From Phytohabitans aurantiacus (GTDB taxonomy: Bacteria > Actinomycetota > Actinomycetes > Mycobacteriales > Micromonosporaceae): a stretch of DNA of 64,000 bases. Location of the stretch: the NCBI RefSeq assembly GCF_027923225.1, contig NZ_BSDI01000001.1, positions 39,946 to 103,945 of the forward strand. Direction: 5' to 3'. Below, one piece after another: positions 1 through 8,412 of the stretch. Under the pieces are notes generated by a model. That model was not told where the DNA came from. It did not search any database and worked only from the letters and a program-made list of their open reading frames with translations. Each line of letters opens with the position of its first letter. Position 1 is the first letter of the stretch. The position numbers and the translations under genes are program-made.

Positions 1-37
1 CAAGTCGCTCTAGCGACTTGAGGGACGCCCTGATCAC
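1..37. repeat. Right part of a repeated bidirectional terminator hairpin
   Basis: The first 20 bases form a palindrome (CAAGTCGCT/AGCGACTTG) followed by AGGGACGCCCTGATC. The same string recurs at 31654-31690, where the left arm is also present, so the window edge cuts this copy. As at 31688, the right end overlaps the stop codon of a minus-strand gene (TCA at 34-36). A convergent plus-strand gene presumably ends just outside the window (inference). Confidence 0.75.
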
Positions 38-258
38 GGTGAGGGTGAGTCCACGGAGGGTGACTCCTCGGAAGCGGCGGTGGATAGCACGAGGCCCGGC
101 GCGGGATCTGGTGCGGATTCGCCGGGTACTGCGGCGCCGGCGCGGGCCAGTGCGGCCATCAGGTCCGCGGCGAGCTTCTGGGCGGCTTCAGGGTCCTGGG
201 CGGCAAGCTGCCGCATCTGCGCCACGGTGTCCGCGGCGTCGTCGGTCTGCCCCAACAT
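34..258 (-). CDS. Small hypothetical acidic/alanine-rich protein (74 aa)
   Basis: This reading frame starts at an ATG (256-258) and gives a 74-residue protein. The N-terminal half has the look of a soluble amphipathic helix pair rich in Ala, Asp and Gln, with AQMRQLAAQDPEAAQKLAA near residues 13-31. The C-terminal half is a low-complexity Pro/Ser tail. I recognise no domain. Support is coding-like composition and the fact that its stop codon lies in the terminator-like repeat at 1-37, exactly as the FHA gene's stop does in the second copy. It lies 151 nt downstream of the NYN gene on the same strand, with a terminator between them, so it is probably separately transcribed. It could be spurious. 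Confidence 0.5.
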   Translation of the reverse strand: MLGQTDDAADTVAQMRQLAAQDPEAAQKLAADLMAALARAGAAVPGESAPDPAPGLVLSTAASEESPSVDSPSP

Positions 259-330
259 GTGACGCAGCCTACAACCACAAATGTCCCTTTTGTACGATCA
301 TCGCCGCGACCCACCGCCCAGCTGACCGAC

Positions 331-361
331 AAGAAAAAACCCGACCCACGATGGGGTCGGG
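331..361 (-). terminator. Rho-independent terminator downstream of NYN gene
   Basis: On the minus strand CCCGACCC (354-361) pairs with GGGTCGGG (340-347) and is followed by six T then CTT (331-339). This is an unusually classical terminator for such a GC-rich genome. It lies about 50 nt after the stop of the NYN-domain gene. Confidence 0.85.
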
Positions 362-409
362 CGGTAAGACTCCTTGAATATACCTCAACGCGCGGCGCGC
401 CTTGCGGTT

Positions 410-1144
410 TCACCAACCATGCGGACGGCGCAGCCTGCCAACGGATTCAGGAAGCTGCGCTGCTCTAAGGTCCACGGCCGTCAACTGGTACCACCAGTGC
501 CCGCCGACGCCGTCCGCTGCGTCGCCGTTGAGGGCCCCGGCCGGGTACCCCTTGGTCGGATTCACCAACCCAATGGGGACCAGCCCGCGCACGGACGTTA
601 TCGGGAATGCCAGGTCACTATCGTTGCTGACGACCACAGCGGCATCTATGCGCTTGAAGAGCAGATCGAGCAATAGGTGTGCCGCGACGTTGACGTCGGA
701 ACCCTTCTCCTCGAACCGTGCCACCGAGACCATGAACCGTGCATCCGTCACCGGCTGTTCTGAGCCGTCCTGCACCATGATCGGCCAAGCAGGTCGAGTA
801 AGCACCGGCCGTCCCCTGGCATCGCGCACAGCGAGTGGCGCGGTCGCCACACGGTTTACATACCGCCCCATCTCGATGACGTCGACAGCGCCGGCAGCAT
901 CGAGCGCCCGAAGGTACACATTTTGGTCATGTGCCCCCGTGGGATTAACGCCGCCCACGATGCGGGCAGTGCAATACACGACACGCTCGACGCGGGCGCC
1001 TGTCCAGCCGGAATTTCGATCAACCAGGTGCTGCGCCAACAGCCGCAGGTCAAGCCAGCGCCAGCCGGGCTGGCCACGACCGCCCACGAGTCCGCGACCG
1101 CCGTAGTAGAGGTTGTAGCCGTCGATGTATACACCCACGCGCAT
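410..1144 (-). CDS. NYN-domain (PIN-like) putative ribonuclease
   Basis: This 244-residue protein begins with VGVYIDGYNLYYGG, the signature start of NYN/LabA-like PIN-superfamily nucleases, with Asp and Asn at the first metal-site position. The second signature is near residues 150-185: an EKGSDVNVAAHLL stretch followed by VVVSNDSDLAFPI, carrying the remaining acidic metal ligands. The family is expected to act as a metal-dependent RNase on structured or small RNAs; the substrate here is unknown. I chose ATG 1144 because the domain starts at once; a GTG at 1186 would add 14 unrelated residues. It is transcribed alone, 54 nt after menG's distal end, and ends before a strong terminator. The C-terminal 50 residues (tryptophan-containing, HWWYQL) look like a structured extension. 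Confidence 0.85.
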   Translation of the reverse strand: MRVGVYIDGYNLYYGGRGLVGGRGQPGWRWLDLRLLAQHLVDRNSGWTGARVERVVYCTARIVGGVNPTGAHDQNVYLRALDAAGAVDVIEMGRYVNRVATAPLAVRDARGRPVLTRPAWPIMVQDGSEQPVTDARFMVSVARFEEKGSDVNVAAHLLLDLLFKRIDAAVVVSNDSDLAFPITSVRGLVPIGLVNPTKGYPAGALNGDAADGVGGHWWYQLTAVDLRAAQLPESVGRLRRPHGW

Positions 1145-1198
1145 GGCGAGGACCCTACGGATTTTGCCGTTGGTGGTACAACCCACCGCTACAAGCGG

Positions 1199-1891
1199 CT
1201 ACTGGCGGGTGGCGCGGTGGAGGGCGACGATGCCGCCGGTCAGGTTGCGCCACGCGACGTTGGTCCAGCCATTCGTTGCGATCCTTGCCGCCAGGCCGGG
1301 CTGGTCGGGCCAGGCGCGGATGGACTCCGCCAGGTAGACGTACGCGTCCGGGTTGCTCGCCACCCTGCGCGCTACTTCCGGCAGCGACCGCATCAGGTAC
1401 GACATGTAGGCGGTGCGGAAGGCCGCGTTGGTCGGGTGACTGAACTCGCACACCACCAGGCGCCCGCCCGGCCGGGTCACCCGTGCCAGCTCGCGCAGGG
1501 CCGCCGCACTGTCCACCACGTTGCGCAGGGCGAACGAGATCGTCACGGCGTCGAAGCTCTCGTCGGCGAAGGGCAGCCGCAGCGCATCCCCGGCCAGCAG
1601 CGGCACGTCCGGCCGTACGCGGCGGCCGGCCTGGAGCATGCCGATCGAAAGGTCCAGCCCGACGGCGTACGCCCCAGAGGTGGCCAGCTCCACAGTGGAC
1701 ACCCCGGTGCCGGCGCCGACGTCGAGCACCCGCTGACCCGGCCCGAGCCCGAGCGCCTCCCGGGTGGCACGGCGCCAACCCCGGTCCTGCCCGAACGACA
1801 GGATCGTGTTCGTCAGGTCGTACCGCCGAGCCACGCCGTCGAACATCGCGGCGATCTCGTGGGGCTGCTTTTCCAGGTCAGCGCGGGTCAC
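1199..1891 (-). CDS. menG: Demethylmenaquinone methyltransferase MenG/UbiE
   Basis: This 230-residue SAM-dependent methyltransferase performs the final C-methylation of demethylmenaquinone to menaquinone. Signatures include HEIAAMFDGVARRYDLTN at the N-terminus, SAM motif I VLDVGAGTG, GLDLSIGML after it, DALRLPFADESFDAVTISF, and the family-typical ALRNVVD and RVTRPGGRLVVCEFS segments. Length matches actinobacterial members. The GTG at 1891 (V-T-R-A-D) is preferred. The upstream ATG at 1945 would put the arms of the 1925-1954 terminator palindrome into coding sequence, and family members start near this TRADLEKQPHE segment. It belongs functionally with mqnA, mqnC and the ubiX/ubiA/ubiD set elsewhere in the window. 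Confidence 0.93.
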   Translation of the reverse strand: MTRADLEKQPHEIAAMFDGVARRYDLTNTILSFGQDRGWRRATREALGLGPGQRVLDVGAGTGVSTVELATSGAYAVGLDLSIGMLQAGRRVRPDVPLLAGDALRLPFADESFDAVTISFALRNVVDSAAALRELARVTRPGGRLVVCEFSHPTNAAFRTAYMSYLMRSLPEVARRVASNPDAYVYLAESIRAWPDQPGLAARIATNGWTNVAWRNLTGGIVALHRATRQ

Positions 1892-1924
1892 ACCGTCAAC
1901 TGTGCCAGGAGTCGCGCAGACACC

Positions 1925-1954
1925 GAGGGCGGGGTGGATGTCCACCCCGCCCTC
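1925..1954 (-). terminator. Perfect 14-bp hairpin after LPVTG gene
   Basis: GAGGGCGGGGTGGA (1925-1938) and TCCACCCCGCCCTC (1941-1954) are perfect inverted repeats with a 2-base centre. The hairpin lies 26 nt after the stop of the surface-protein gene and just before menG. No T-run follows. A terminator is likely, although mRNA stabilisation is possible. Confidence 0.65.
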
Positions 1955-1980
1955 GACGCCTTGCTCTATATAAACGACCG

Positions 1981-3126
1981 TCAGGCGGTCGGGGTCTCAT
2001 CGCCCGGCGTCACCAGGACGACCTTGCGACGGCGGGACATCAGGAGCAGGGCGCCACCACCGGCCAGCACGGCCAGGCCCACACCACCGATGAGGCCGGC
2101 CTGCACACCGGTCACCGGCAGGTCGCCGCCACCACCGCCACCACCGGTACCGCCCACGAACACCGAGAACTCGGCAGTGTTGTCGGCGGGGTCGACGTCA
2201 GCCGGAGGCTCCTCGTCGATCGGCACGACTTCGAAGCCGCCGAGGGTCTTCGCCGCCTTGGCGCCACGGGCGAGTTCGGGGCTGATGACGCCGGAGGCGG
2301 CGGCCTTGAGCAGCCCGCCCGACAGCGTCACCGGGCCGGGGGCGTCCGCGGACACCTTGACAGGGATGGTCTCTTCGATCTCATACCCCGGCTCGATCTC
2401 GACGTTGGGGTCTTCACACGTGAGGATCCGCTGGTCTGGGGTGATCGTGCAGGCCGGGTACTCGTCGACGAAGGTCACGTGCTCCGGCAGCGTGATCTGG
2501 AGAACGACGCCCTTGACCGTCTGGCCACCCTCGTTGGCAACTGTCCAAAAGAACGGTGCGGTCGCCCCCGGCTTGACCGGCTCCCCGTCCTCGGCGCGCA
2601 CGTCGTACGCGATCGTCGTCAGATCGGGGCCGCTCTCCACTACCTCGACCGGGATGGTGGCCGAGTTGTTGGACTCGTCCGGGTCGGGTGCGGTTGATTT
2701 GATCGACACCTTGAACGACCCGGCAGAGCCCTTCTCCGCGCCGTCCTTGAGGATGATGGGGAGTTGGAACGGGAGCGTCTCGCCAGGCGCCCCGTCACCG
2801 ATCTCAAACACGATCTCATCGTCGGTGTCCTTGACGAGCTTCACGCCGTCGACCTTGACGTCTTCCGGGATGAAGTCGACGACCTTCGGGTCCAGCCCGC
2901 TGAGATCGAACGACAGAGTCGTGTCGGTCGCGACGCCCGGTCCCTCGTTCTTGAAGTCAAAGCGGAAGAACTTCAAGCCGGCGTCCACAGCGATCTTGGT
3001 CGACAACGGCTTGACGAGCACGTCGGCCTCGTCGGCGGCTAGGGCCGGGGCGGCGAACAGGCCGGTTGCGAACAGGCCGGCCGCGCCGGCGCCGGCATAC
3101 GCCAACGCACGCGTGCGGAAGTTCAT
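1981..3126 (-). CDS. LPxTG-anchored surface protein with DUF11/CARDB-like beta domains (paralogue 1)
   Basis: This 381-residue exported protein has an Sec signal peptide (residues 1-31, ending APALAA). It then has two or three Ig-like beta-sandwich segments resembling DUF11/CARDB domains, with patterns such as NEGPGVATDTTL and ESNNSATIPV, followed by a glycine-rich spacer. The cell-wall sorting signal is LPVTG, then a hydrophobic stretch and SRRRK, and the last 12 residues are polar. Sortase would cleave between T and G and link the protein to peptidoglycan. No sortase gene is in the window. It is related to the 3590-4771 product in layout. Function is probably structural or adhesive (inference). 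Hairpins flank it on both sides, so it is likely monocistronic. Confidence 0.85.
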   Translation of the reverse strand: MNFRTRALAYAGAGAAGLFATGLFAAPALAADEADVLVKPLSTKIAVDAGLKFFRFDFKNEGPGVATDTTLSFDLSGLDPKVVDFIPEDVKVDGVKLVKDTDDEIVFEIGDGAPGETLPFQLPIILKDGAEKGSAGSFKVSIKSTAPDPDESNNSATIPVEVVESGPDLTTIAYDVRAEDGEPVKPGATAPFFWTVANEGGQTVKGVVLQITLPEHVTFVDEYPACTITPDQRILTCEDPNVEIEPGYEIEETIPVKVSADAPGPVTLSGGLLKAAASGVISPELARGAKAAKTLGGFEVVPIDEEPPADVDPADNTAEFSVFVGGTGGGGGGGDLPVTGVQAGLIGGVGLAVLAGGGALLLMSRRRKVVLVTPGDETPTA

Positions 3127-3589
3127 CGAAGCTTCCCCCGTGACTGAAGAGGTTAAGGAAAACGAAAAGTTCGAGGCGGGACGCTAGCGGCAGCAGGCAG
3201 GATGCGCTACCCCTCTCGAATTCCTCGAAGAGACCACGGCATTCGCTCAACGCGGGGATTGTCCAGTTTGGTGCTTCGTTGGGTGGGCGGGATAGCCCAA
3301 AGATAAATCGGGTCGCACAGGATCTGTCGACCGTTCGACCGATCATTGACGCATGTCAGCGTGACGAGGCGGTGACCTTACGTCGCCGAATCAACGGCAT
3401 CAGTCCGCCGCACGCGACCGTGACCAGGGCAATCGGGCTTGGCCCTCGCGAGAGGCGGGGCCGCCGCGCTTATGCATTCGGATAACAAAGTCATCTCGAT
3501 TGGCGCGGCATCGATTTCGGACTCCGTGCAAATGCGACTGCCGCCGGCTTGGCAAAGCCACAACCGGCGGCAGTCAAGTGGACGGTGGG
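3127..3589. other. Intergenic region between the two LPVTG genes
   Basis: These 463 bases hold the promoter region of the 1981-3126 gene and, near the other end, the hairpin at 3537-3574. The part at about 3140-3350 is lower in GC than its surroundings (for example CCAAAGATAAATCGGG around 3297), as expected for an upstream regulatory region. I found no convincing open reading frame. Confidence 0.5.
3537..3574 (-). terminator. Hairpin downstream of second LPVTG gene
   Basis: ACTGCCGCCGG (3537-3547) and CCGGCGGCAGT (3564-3574) form an 11-bp perfect stem 15 nt after the stop codon of the 3590-4771 gene. A weak T-stretch (CGCATTT) follows on the minus strand. Confidence 0.7.
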
Positions 3590-4771
3590 TTAGGGAAGGT
3601 CGCGCCGCCGGCGTGCGACTACGACGAGACCGGAACCGAGGAGCAGCGTCATGAGGCCGATGGCGGCGACGGTGCCGGGTGAGCCGCCGCTGGCTCCTGT
3701 GACCGGAAGGCTGCTGCCGGTGGGGCTCGCGGTCGTGCTGCGGGTGGGTGTGGGTGTCGGCGTCCTGGTCGAGCTCGGGGTGGGGGTGGGCGTCGCCTTC
3801 GCACCGACGAACACCGTGTATTCGTCGATGTTGTCGATCGGGTCGACGTCGACCGCGATGCCGGCCGGAGCCTTGGCGGTGAAGAAGGCGCCGGGTGCGA
3901 CGGCGGGAGCCCGCGCCGCGGTGACGCCGGCCTCGATCGGCGTGGCGGTGAGGGTGCCGCCGGTCAACGGCTTCGAGCCGGGAGCGTCGGCGGAGACCTT
4001 GACCCGCCAGTAGAACCAGCCCGCGGAGGTCGGGTCCTCTTCGTCTTCCGGGTCGTCTTCGCTAGCCGGTGCCAACTTGATGTCGTCGCGCGAGCAGACC
4101 GCGCGCCGCATCGGCTGGTTGTATACGCAGCCGGCCAGCGTCTCCGTGAACCAGAGGTGCGGGGGAAGTGCGATGGTCACGGTGACACCCGTAACGGGAG
4201 TGGCGCCCTGGTTCTGCACGTAGGCCCAAATAATGCCGGTGCCGCCCGGCGGGATGGGCTTGGTGCCCTCCAGGTACACATCGGGTGCGAACAGGCGCAA
4301 GTCGGCGCCTGGACCACCGATGGCGACCGGGGCGGTGGCCGTGTTGTTGGCCGAGACCGGGTCGGCGGTGTCGGAGGCCACCGAAACGGTGATCTCGCCC
4401 GCGCCGCCCGTGGCCCCTGTCTTGGCTACCCACTGGAGTGGCAGGTCGAGGTCTTGACCCGCCTTGAGCACGGTGTCGAGCTTGCACACGACCGTGCCGG
4501 CACCCTTGTCGTCGCAGGCTGTCAGGCCGGTCAGCGACACCTTGGTGCTGTCGAGCCCGGTCAGCGTGTATGTGATGGCGACGCCGGTCGCGTCGTTAGG
4601 CCCGTGGTTGATGAGGGATAGATGACCGGTCTTACCCGGTGCGCCGGCCGCGATGGTGGTGCCGGCGAGTTTTACTTCGATGTCGGCGGCCGCATCCGCA
4701 AAGGCGGGAACCGCGAAAGCGCCCCCGACCAGCAGACCCACCGCGGCGGCGATGCCGACGCGCGAAAGCAT
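3590..4771 (-). CDS. LPxTG-anchored surface protein with DUF11-like domains (paralogue 2)
   Basis: This 393-residue exported protein has a signal peptide at residues 1-26 (ending VPAFADA). Two DUF11-like beta domains follow, with motifs such as NHGPNDATGVAITYTL and NTATAPVAI. Next comes a Thr/Pro/Ser-rich stalk of about 30 residues, LPVTG, a membrane-spanning segment and an RRRRDLP tail. Domain order matches the 1981-3126 protein, so the two are probably old duplicates or a family expansion. The start codon is only 10 nt after the mqnC stop on the same strand. It could therefore be transcribed from the mqnC promoter, an odd pairing of a quinone enzyme and a surface protein. Role unknown. Confidence 0.83.
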   Translation of the reverse strand: MLSRVGIAAAVGLLVGGAFAVPAFADAAADIEVKLAGTTIAAGAPGKTGHLSLINHGPNDATGVAITYTLTGLDSTKVSLTGLTACDDKGAGTVVCKLDTVLKAGQDLDLPLQWVAKTGATGGAGEITVSVASDTADPVSANNTATAPVAIGGPGADLRLFAPDVYLEGTKPIPPGGTGIIWAYVQNQGATPVTGVTVTIALPPHLWFTETLAGCVYNQPMRRAVCSRDDIKLAPASEDDPEDEEDPTSAGWFYWRVKVSADAPGSKPLTGGTLTATPIEAGVTAARAPAVAPGAFFTAKAPAGIAVDVDPIDNIDEYTVFVGAKATPTPTPSSTRTPTPTPTRSTTASPTGSSLPVTGASGGSPGTVAAIGLMTLLLGSGLVVVARRRRDLP

Positions 4772-4781
4772 GGACAGAACG

Positions 4782-5963
4782 TTACCGGCTGATGTCTAAC
4801 AGCGGCAGCCCCGCTCCGCCTCCCGGAAGCGCGATTGACGAGAAGTGCGAAACCACCCGCTCGTCCACCGGGTCGTCGGCGGGCGTGCGGTGGACGGCCA
4901 GATGCCGGTACAGCGTGTCGCGCTGAGCCGGAATGCGCCCGGCGGACCGGATCATCCAGATCAGCTCGTGCAGGTTGGAACGGTGGCGTGCGCCGGCCGA
5001 GGAGATGACGTTTTCCTCCAGCATGATCGAGCCCAGGTCGTCGACTCCCATGTGGAGGGAGAGCTGGCCCGCTTCCTTGCCGGTGGTGAGCCAGGACGCC
5101 TGAAGGTGCGCCACCTGCTCGAAGAACAGCCGCGCCACCGCGATCAGCCGCAGGTACTCCAGCGTGGTCGCCTGCGTGCGGCCCTTGAGATGGTTGTTTT
5201 CGGGCTGGTACGTCCACGGGATGAAGGCGCGGAACCCACCGGTACGGTCGTGCACGTCGCGGATCATCCGCATGTGCTCGATGCGTTCGGCGTGCGTCTC
5301 GCCGGTGCCCATCATCATGGTCGCGGTGGACTCGACGCCGAGCGTGTGCGCGAGCTCCATGACCTCCAGCCACCGCGCTCCCGACTCCTTGAGCGGCGCG
5401 ATGGCCTTACGCGGCCGGTCCGGCAGCATCTCGGCGCCGGCGCCCGCGATCGAGTCCAGGCCGGCGGTCTTGATCCGGGTGATCGCCTCCTCCAGCGACA
5501 CCCCCGAGACCTTAGCCATGTGCAGGATCTCGCTCGGGCCGATCGAGTGGATGACGAGCTGCGGGTACGCCTTCTTGACCGTGGAGAAGAGTTCCTCGTA
5601 GTACTCGACGCCGTAGTCGGGGTGGTGCCCGCCCTGGAGCATCACCTGGGTGGCGCCGAGCTCGACCGCCTCGCCGCACCGCCGCAGGATCTCCTCCATG
5701 GGGTGCGACCAGCCCTCGCGGTGCTTCGGTGCCCGGTAGAAGGCACAGAACTTGCACGCGGTCACGCACACGTTCGTGTAGTTGATGTTGCGGTCGATGA
5801 GGTACGTGACGATGCCGTCCGGGTACCGGCGGCGCCGCACCGCGTCAGCCGCCTCACCGAGCGCGTGGAACGGGGCGTCGGTGTAGAGGAGCAGCGCCTC
5901 CTCGGGCGTGATCCGCCCGCCGTCGGCGCCGCGCTGGAGGATGCTCTCGATCTCCCGATTCAC
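4782..5963 (-). CDS. mqnC: Cyclic dehypoxanthinyl futalosine synthase MqnC (radical SAM)
   Basis: MqnC converts dehypoxanthine futalosine to cyclic dehypoxanthine futalosine in the futalosine route to menaquinone. The radical-SAM cluster motif is YTNVCVTACKFCAFYR, with cysteines near residues 66, 70 and 73. Other family signatures are RITPEEALLLY at the N-terminus, QVMLQGGHHPDYGVEYYE, GLDSIAGAGAEML, MMMGTGETHAERIEHM and IPWTYQPENNHLKG. Length of 393-400 residues fits the family. The GTG at 5963 (V-N-R-E-I-E) is preferred to the codon at 5984: it matches usual N-termini and leaves 33 rather than 12 nt to the divergent gene at 5997. Those promoters must be very compact. mqnA lies 9 kb away. Confidence 0.95.
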   Translation of the reverse strand: MNREIESILQRGADGGRITPEEALLLYTDAPFHALGEAADAVRRRRYPDGIVTYLIDRNINYTNVCVTACKFCAFYRAPKHREGWSHPMEEILRRCGEAVELGATQVMLQGGHHPDYGVEYYEELFSTVKKAYPQLVIHSIGPSEILHMAKVSGVSLEEAITRIKTAGLDSIAGAGAEMLPDRPRKAIAPLKESGARWLEVMELAHTLGVESTATMMMGTGETHAERIEHMRMIRDVHDRTGGFRAFIPWTYQPENNHLKGRTQATTLEYLRLIAVARLFFEQVAHLQASWLTTGKEAGQLSLHMGVDDLGSIMLEENVISSAGARHRSNLHELIWMIRSAGRIPAQRDTLYRHLAVHRTPADDPVDERVVSHFSSIALPGGGAGLPLLDISR

Positions 5964-5996
5964 AATCCGAGCGTACGTGAGCACACCCCCGCCGAT

Positions 5997-7481
5997 ATGC
6001 TGGCAACCCCTCTAGCTGTGAAGGCCGCCGCACTTGTGACCGCTACCGTGATTGCTGCCGAGACACCTGCGGCCCGCAAAGTTGATCAACTTCGGCGCCA
6101 CTGGATCTTTCTCACGCTCTTCCTGCTCGGCGGCGTCCTGCGGCTGCTTTTCATGATCGCGTACCAGCCGGCGTTCTGGTTCTACGGCGACAGCGGGTCG
6201 TACATCCGGCTGAGCGAGGCACCGCTCGCCCCCCACGTCAGCCGCGGCCTCGGCTTCGTGGTACTGCTCAAGTGGCTCGAACCCACGGGGACGTTCCTGT
6301 CCGTGGCGCTACTGCAGCACCTGCTCGGCCTGGGCATGGCCGCCCTGGTGTACGTGGTCCTCCAGCGCCGGGGCGTGTCCCGCTGGATCTCCTGCCTGGC
6401 GGCCGTGCCGCTGCTCTTCGACGAGCTGGCCGTCACCGTGGAGCACTACCTGCTCCCCGACACCCTCTTCACGGCGCTGCTGGCCGCCGGCGTACTGGTC
6501 CTGCTGTGGCACAAGAAGCCCGGCTGGATGGCGACCGCCGGCTCCGGCGTCCTGCTCGCCGCGGCCTGGTTCACCAAGCCCAGCGCCCTGCCCGTCGTGC
6601 TCCTGGTGGGGCTGTACCTGCTCGCGACGCGGGTCGGCTGGCGTCCGCTGGTCGCGTTCGCGATCGCGTTCGCCGTGCCGTACATCACGGTGATGCAGTG
6701 GATCGGCGACCGGCCCAGCGTGTACGGCTCGCAGACCAGCATCGCGCTGTACGGTCGGGCGGCCATCATCGCCGACTGCGACCGGATCAAGCTGACTCCC
6801 GAGGAGCGCACGCTCTGCCCGGAGGTGCACTACGACCGGGCGGACGCGTACTTCTGGCGGCGGCCCCCGCACATGGTGCGGATGGTGTACACGCCGGAGG
6901 GCGTCAAGCTGATCAACGAGTTCTCCATCGCGGTGATCAAGCAGCAGCCGCTGGACTACCTGCGCTCCGTCGGCAAGGAGTCGCTCGCCCACTTCGTGCC
7001 CGGTATGCACCTGGGACCGATGCACGACTGCCTGCGCGAGCGGTGGGCGCCGCCGGAGCAGTGGCGAGACAGCACGCCGGTACCCGATCGCTGCCCACCG
7101 GCCCGCGCCCGCCCGGACTACGCCGACGACTTCGCGCCGCTGGAAAACGCGCCAACGGCCACCCCGCTCACCCGTGCCCTGGACGTGTACGGGAAGTACG
7201 TCCGCACGATCCCGCTGGTGTTCTCGGCGGCGCTCTTCCTGACCCTCGCGGCGCTCTTCTCCGGGCGCGGGGTGCGCGGGCGCATCCGGCTGGACACGGT
7301 CATGCTCCTGCTCACCGGGCCGGGTCTGACCGTGCTGACCGTGCTGCTCGGCATGTACGAGGCCCGGTACGCGCTGCCCGCGCTGCCGCTGGCCGCCGTG
7401 GGAGCCGCGCTAGCCTTGCACGGGTTGATCAACAAGCAGCAGGATGGGGAGAGCGTCGATGGAGCACCGCCGGCTGGGTAA
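5997..7481 (+). CDS. Polytopic membrane protein, GT-C (GT39/ArnT-like) putative glycosyltransferase
   Basis: This 494-residue protein is dominated by hydrophobic helices, about nine to eleven by eye. A soluble segment at about residues 230-390 carries several cysteines and prolines. The first extracytoplasmic loop has FWFYGDSGSYIRL, the acidic loop position typical of GT-C polyprenol-phosphate-sugar transferases such as PMT/ArnT-like proteins. Substrate cannot be read from sequence. It may add sugars to surface proteins or wall polymers, which fits the nearby LPxTG genes (inference). Start: ATG 5997, since upstream codons in this frame lie antisense to mqnC. Its last 23 nt overlap the start of the aldo/keto reductase gene, suggesting translational coupling. 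Confidence 0.75.
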   Translation: MLATPLAVKAAALVTATVIAAETPAARKVDQLRRHWIFLTLFLLGGVLRLLFMIAYQPAFWFYGDSGSYIRLSEAPLAPHVSRGLGFVVLLKWLEPTGTFLSVALLQHLLGLGMAALVYVVLQRRGVSRWISCLAAVPLLFDELAVTVEHYLLPDTLFTALLAAGVLVLLWHKKPGWMATAGSGVLLAAAWFTKPSALPVVLLVGLYLLATRVGWRPLVAFAIAFAVPYITVMQWIGDRPSVYGSQTSIALYGRAAIIADCDRIKLTPEERTLCPEVHYDRADAYFWRRPPHMVRMVYTPEGVKLINEFSIAVIKQQPLDYLRSVGKESLAHFVPGMHLGPMHDCLRERWAPPEQWRDSTPVPDRCPPARARPDYADDFAPLENAPTATPLTRALDVYGKYVRTIPLVFSAALFLTLAALFSGRGVRGRIRLDTVMLLLTGPGLTVLTVLLGMYEARYALPALPLAAVGAALALHGLINKQQDGESVDGAPPAG

Positions 7482-8412
7482 CTCCGGCCTCTCCGTGTCG
7501 GTCGTCGGGCTGGGCTGCAACAACTTCGGACGCAAGCTCGACCTCGACGGCACCCGCGAGGTGGTCGACGCCGCGATCGACGCCGGCATCACGCTCTTCG
7601 ACACCGCCGACATCTACGGCACCCCGCACGGCACCTCCGAGGAGTACCTGGGCGCTGTCCTCGGCCGGCGGCGGGACGATGTGATCATCGCCACCAAGTT
7701 CGGCATGGACATGGAGGGCGTGAACGGGCGGGACTTCGGCGCGCGCGGCTCCCGGCGGTACATCCACCGCGCGGTCGAGGCGTCGCTGCGCCGGCTCGAC
7801 ACTGACCACATCGACCTGTACCAGATGCACGAGCCCGACCCGGCCACCCCGATCGAGGAGACGCTGGCCGCGCTCGACGACCTGGTCCGGGACGGCAAGG
7901 TCCGGTACCTCGGCAACTCGAACTTCGCCGGCTGGCAGATCGCCGACGCGGACTGGACGGCGCGCACCAACGGGCTGACCCGCTTCGTCAGCGCGCAGAA
8001 CCGGTACAGCTTGCTGCACCGGCACGCGGAGGCCGCGACCGTGCCGGCGTGTGAGCGCTTCGGTCTTGGCCTGCTGCCATTCTTCCCGCTGGAGAGCGGA
8101 CTGCTCACTGGCAAGTACCGGCGCGGCGAGGCGCCCGCCGCCGGCACCCGGATGGCGATGGAGCGCTACGCGAGCTGGATCGCCACCGCCCCGTGGGACG
8201 CCATCGAGGCCATCGAGAAGTACGCTTCGGCGCGCGGGATCAAGCCGCTCGACGTGGCGATCGGCGGTCTCGCGGCACAGCCGGCGGTCTCGTCCGTCAT
8301 CGCTGGTGCGACCACGGCCGAGCAGATACGCGCCAACGTGGCGGCCGGCCAGTGGCGACCGTCAGCGGCGGATCTCGCCGAGTTGGACGAGATCACGCGT
8401 CATAGTCGATGA
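7459..8412 (+). CDS. Aldo/keto reductase
   Basis: This 317-residue NADPH-dependent oxidoreductase of the AKR superfamily (TIM barrel) carries the full catalytic tetrad: Asp in LFDTADIYG, Tyr in the same motif, Lys in IATKFG and His in YQMHEPD. The C-terminal cofactor segment VIAGATTAEQIRANV is the usual NADP-binding signature. ATG 7459 is preceded by GGGGAGAG at a good distance and gives the canonical start MEHRRLGNSGL; an earlier GTG at 7444 would add five residues. The physiological substrate is unknown. It overlaps the upstream membrane-protein gene by 23 nt and converges on paaE with a 20-nt overlap of 3' ends. Confidence 0.92.
   Translation: MEHRRLGNSGLSVSVVGLGCNNFGRKLDLDGTREVVDAAIDAGITLFDTADIYGTPHGTSEEYLGAVLGRRRDDVIIATKFGMDMEGVNGRDFGARGSRRYIHRAVEASLRRLDTDHIDLYQMHEPDPATPIEETLAALDDLVRDGKVRYLGNSNFAGWQIADADWTARTNGLTRFVSAQNRYSLLHRHAEAATVPACERFGLGLLPFFPLESGLLTGKYRRGEAPAAGTRMAMERYASWIATAPWDAIEAIEKYASARGIKPLDVAIGGLAAQPAVSSVIAGATTAEQIRANVAAGQWRPSAADLAELDEITRHSR

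Noticed and set aside
1892..1945. Earlier ATG start for menG at 1945
   Set aside because: It would encode the arms of a perfect terminator palindrome and adds residues unlike family N-termini.
923..3187. Long plus-strand open frame of 754 codons
   Set aside because: It lies antisense to menG, the NYN gene and an LPVTG surface-protein gene whose products are clearly recognisable. Its own translation is Arg/His/Gly-rich without domains, a typical high-GC shadow.
4845..5996. N-terminal 384-codon extension of the membrane glycosyltransferase frame
   Set aside because: It is antisense to mqnC and not hydrophobic. The membrane protein begins plausibly at ATG 5997.
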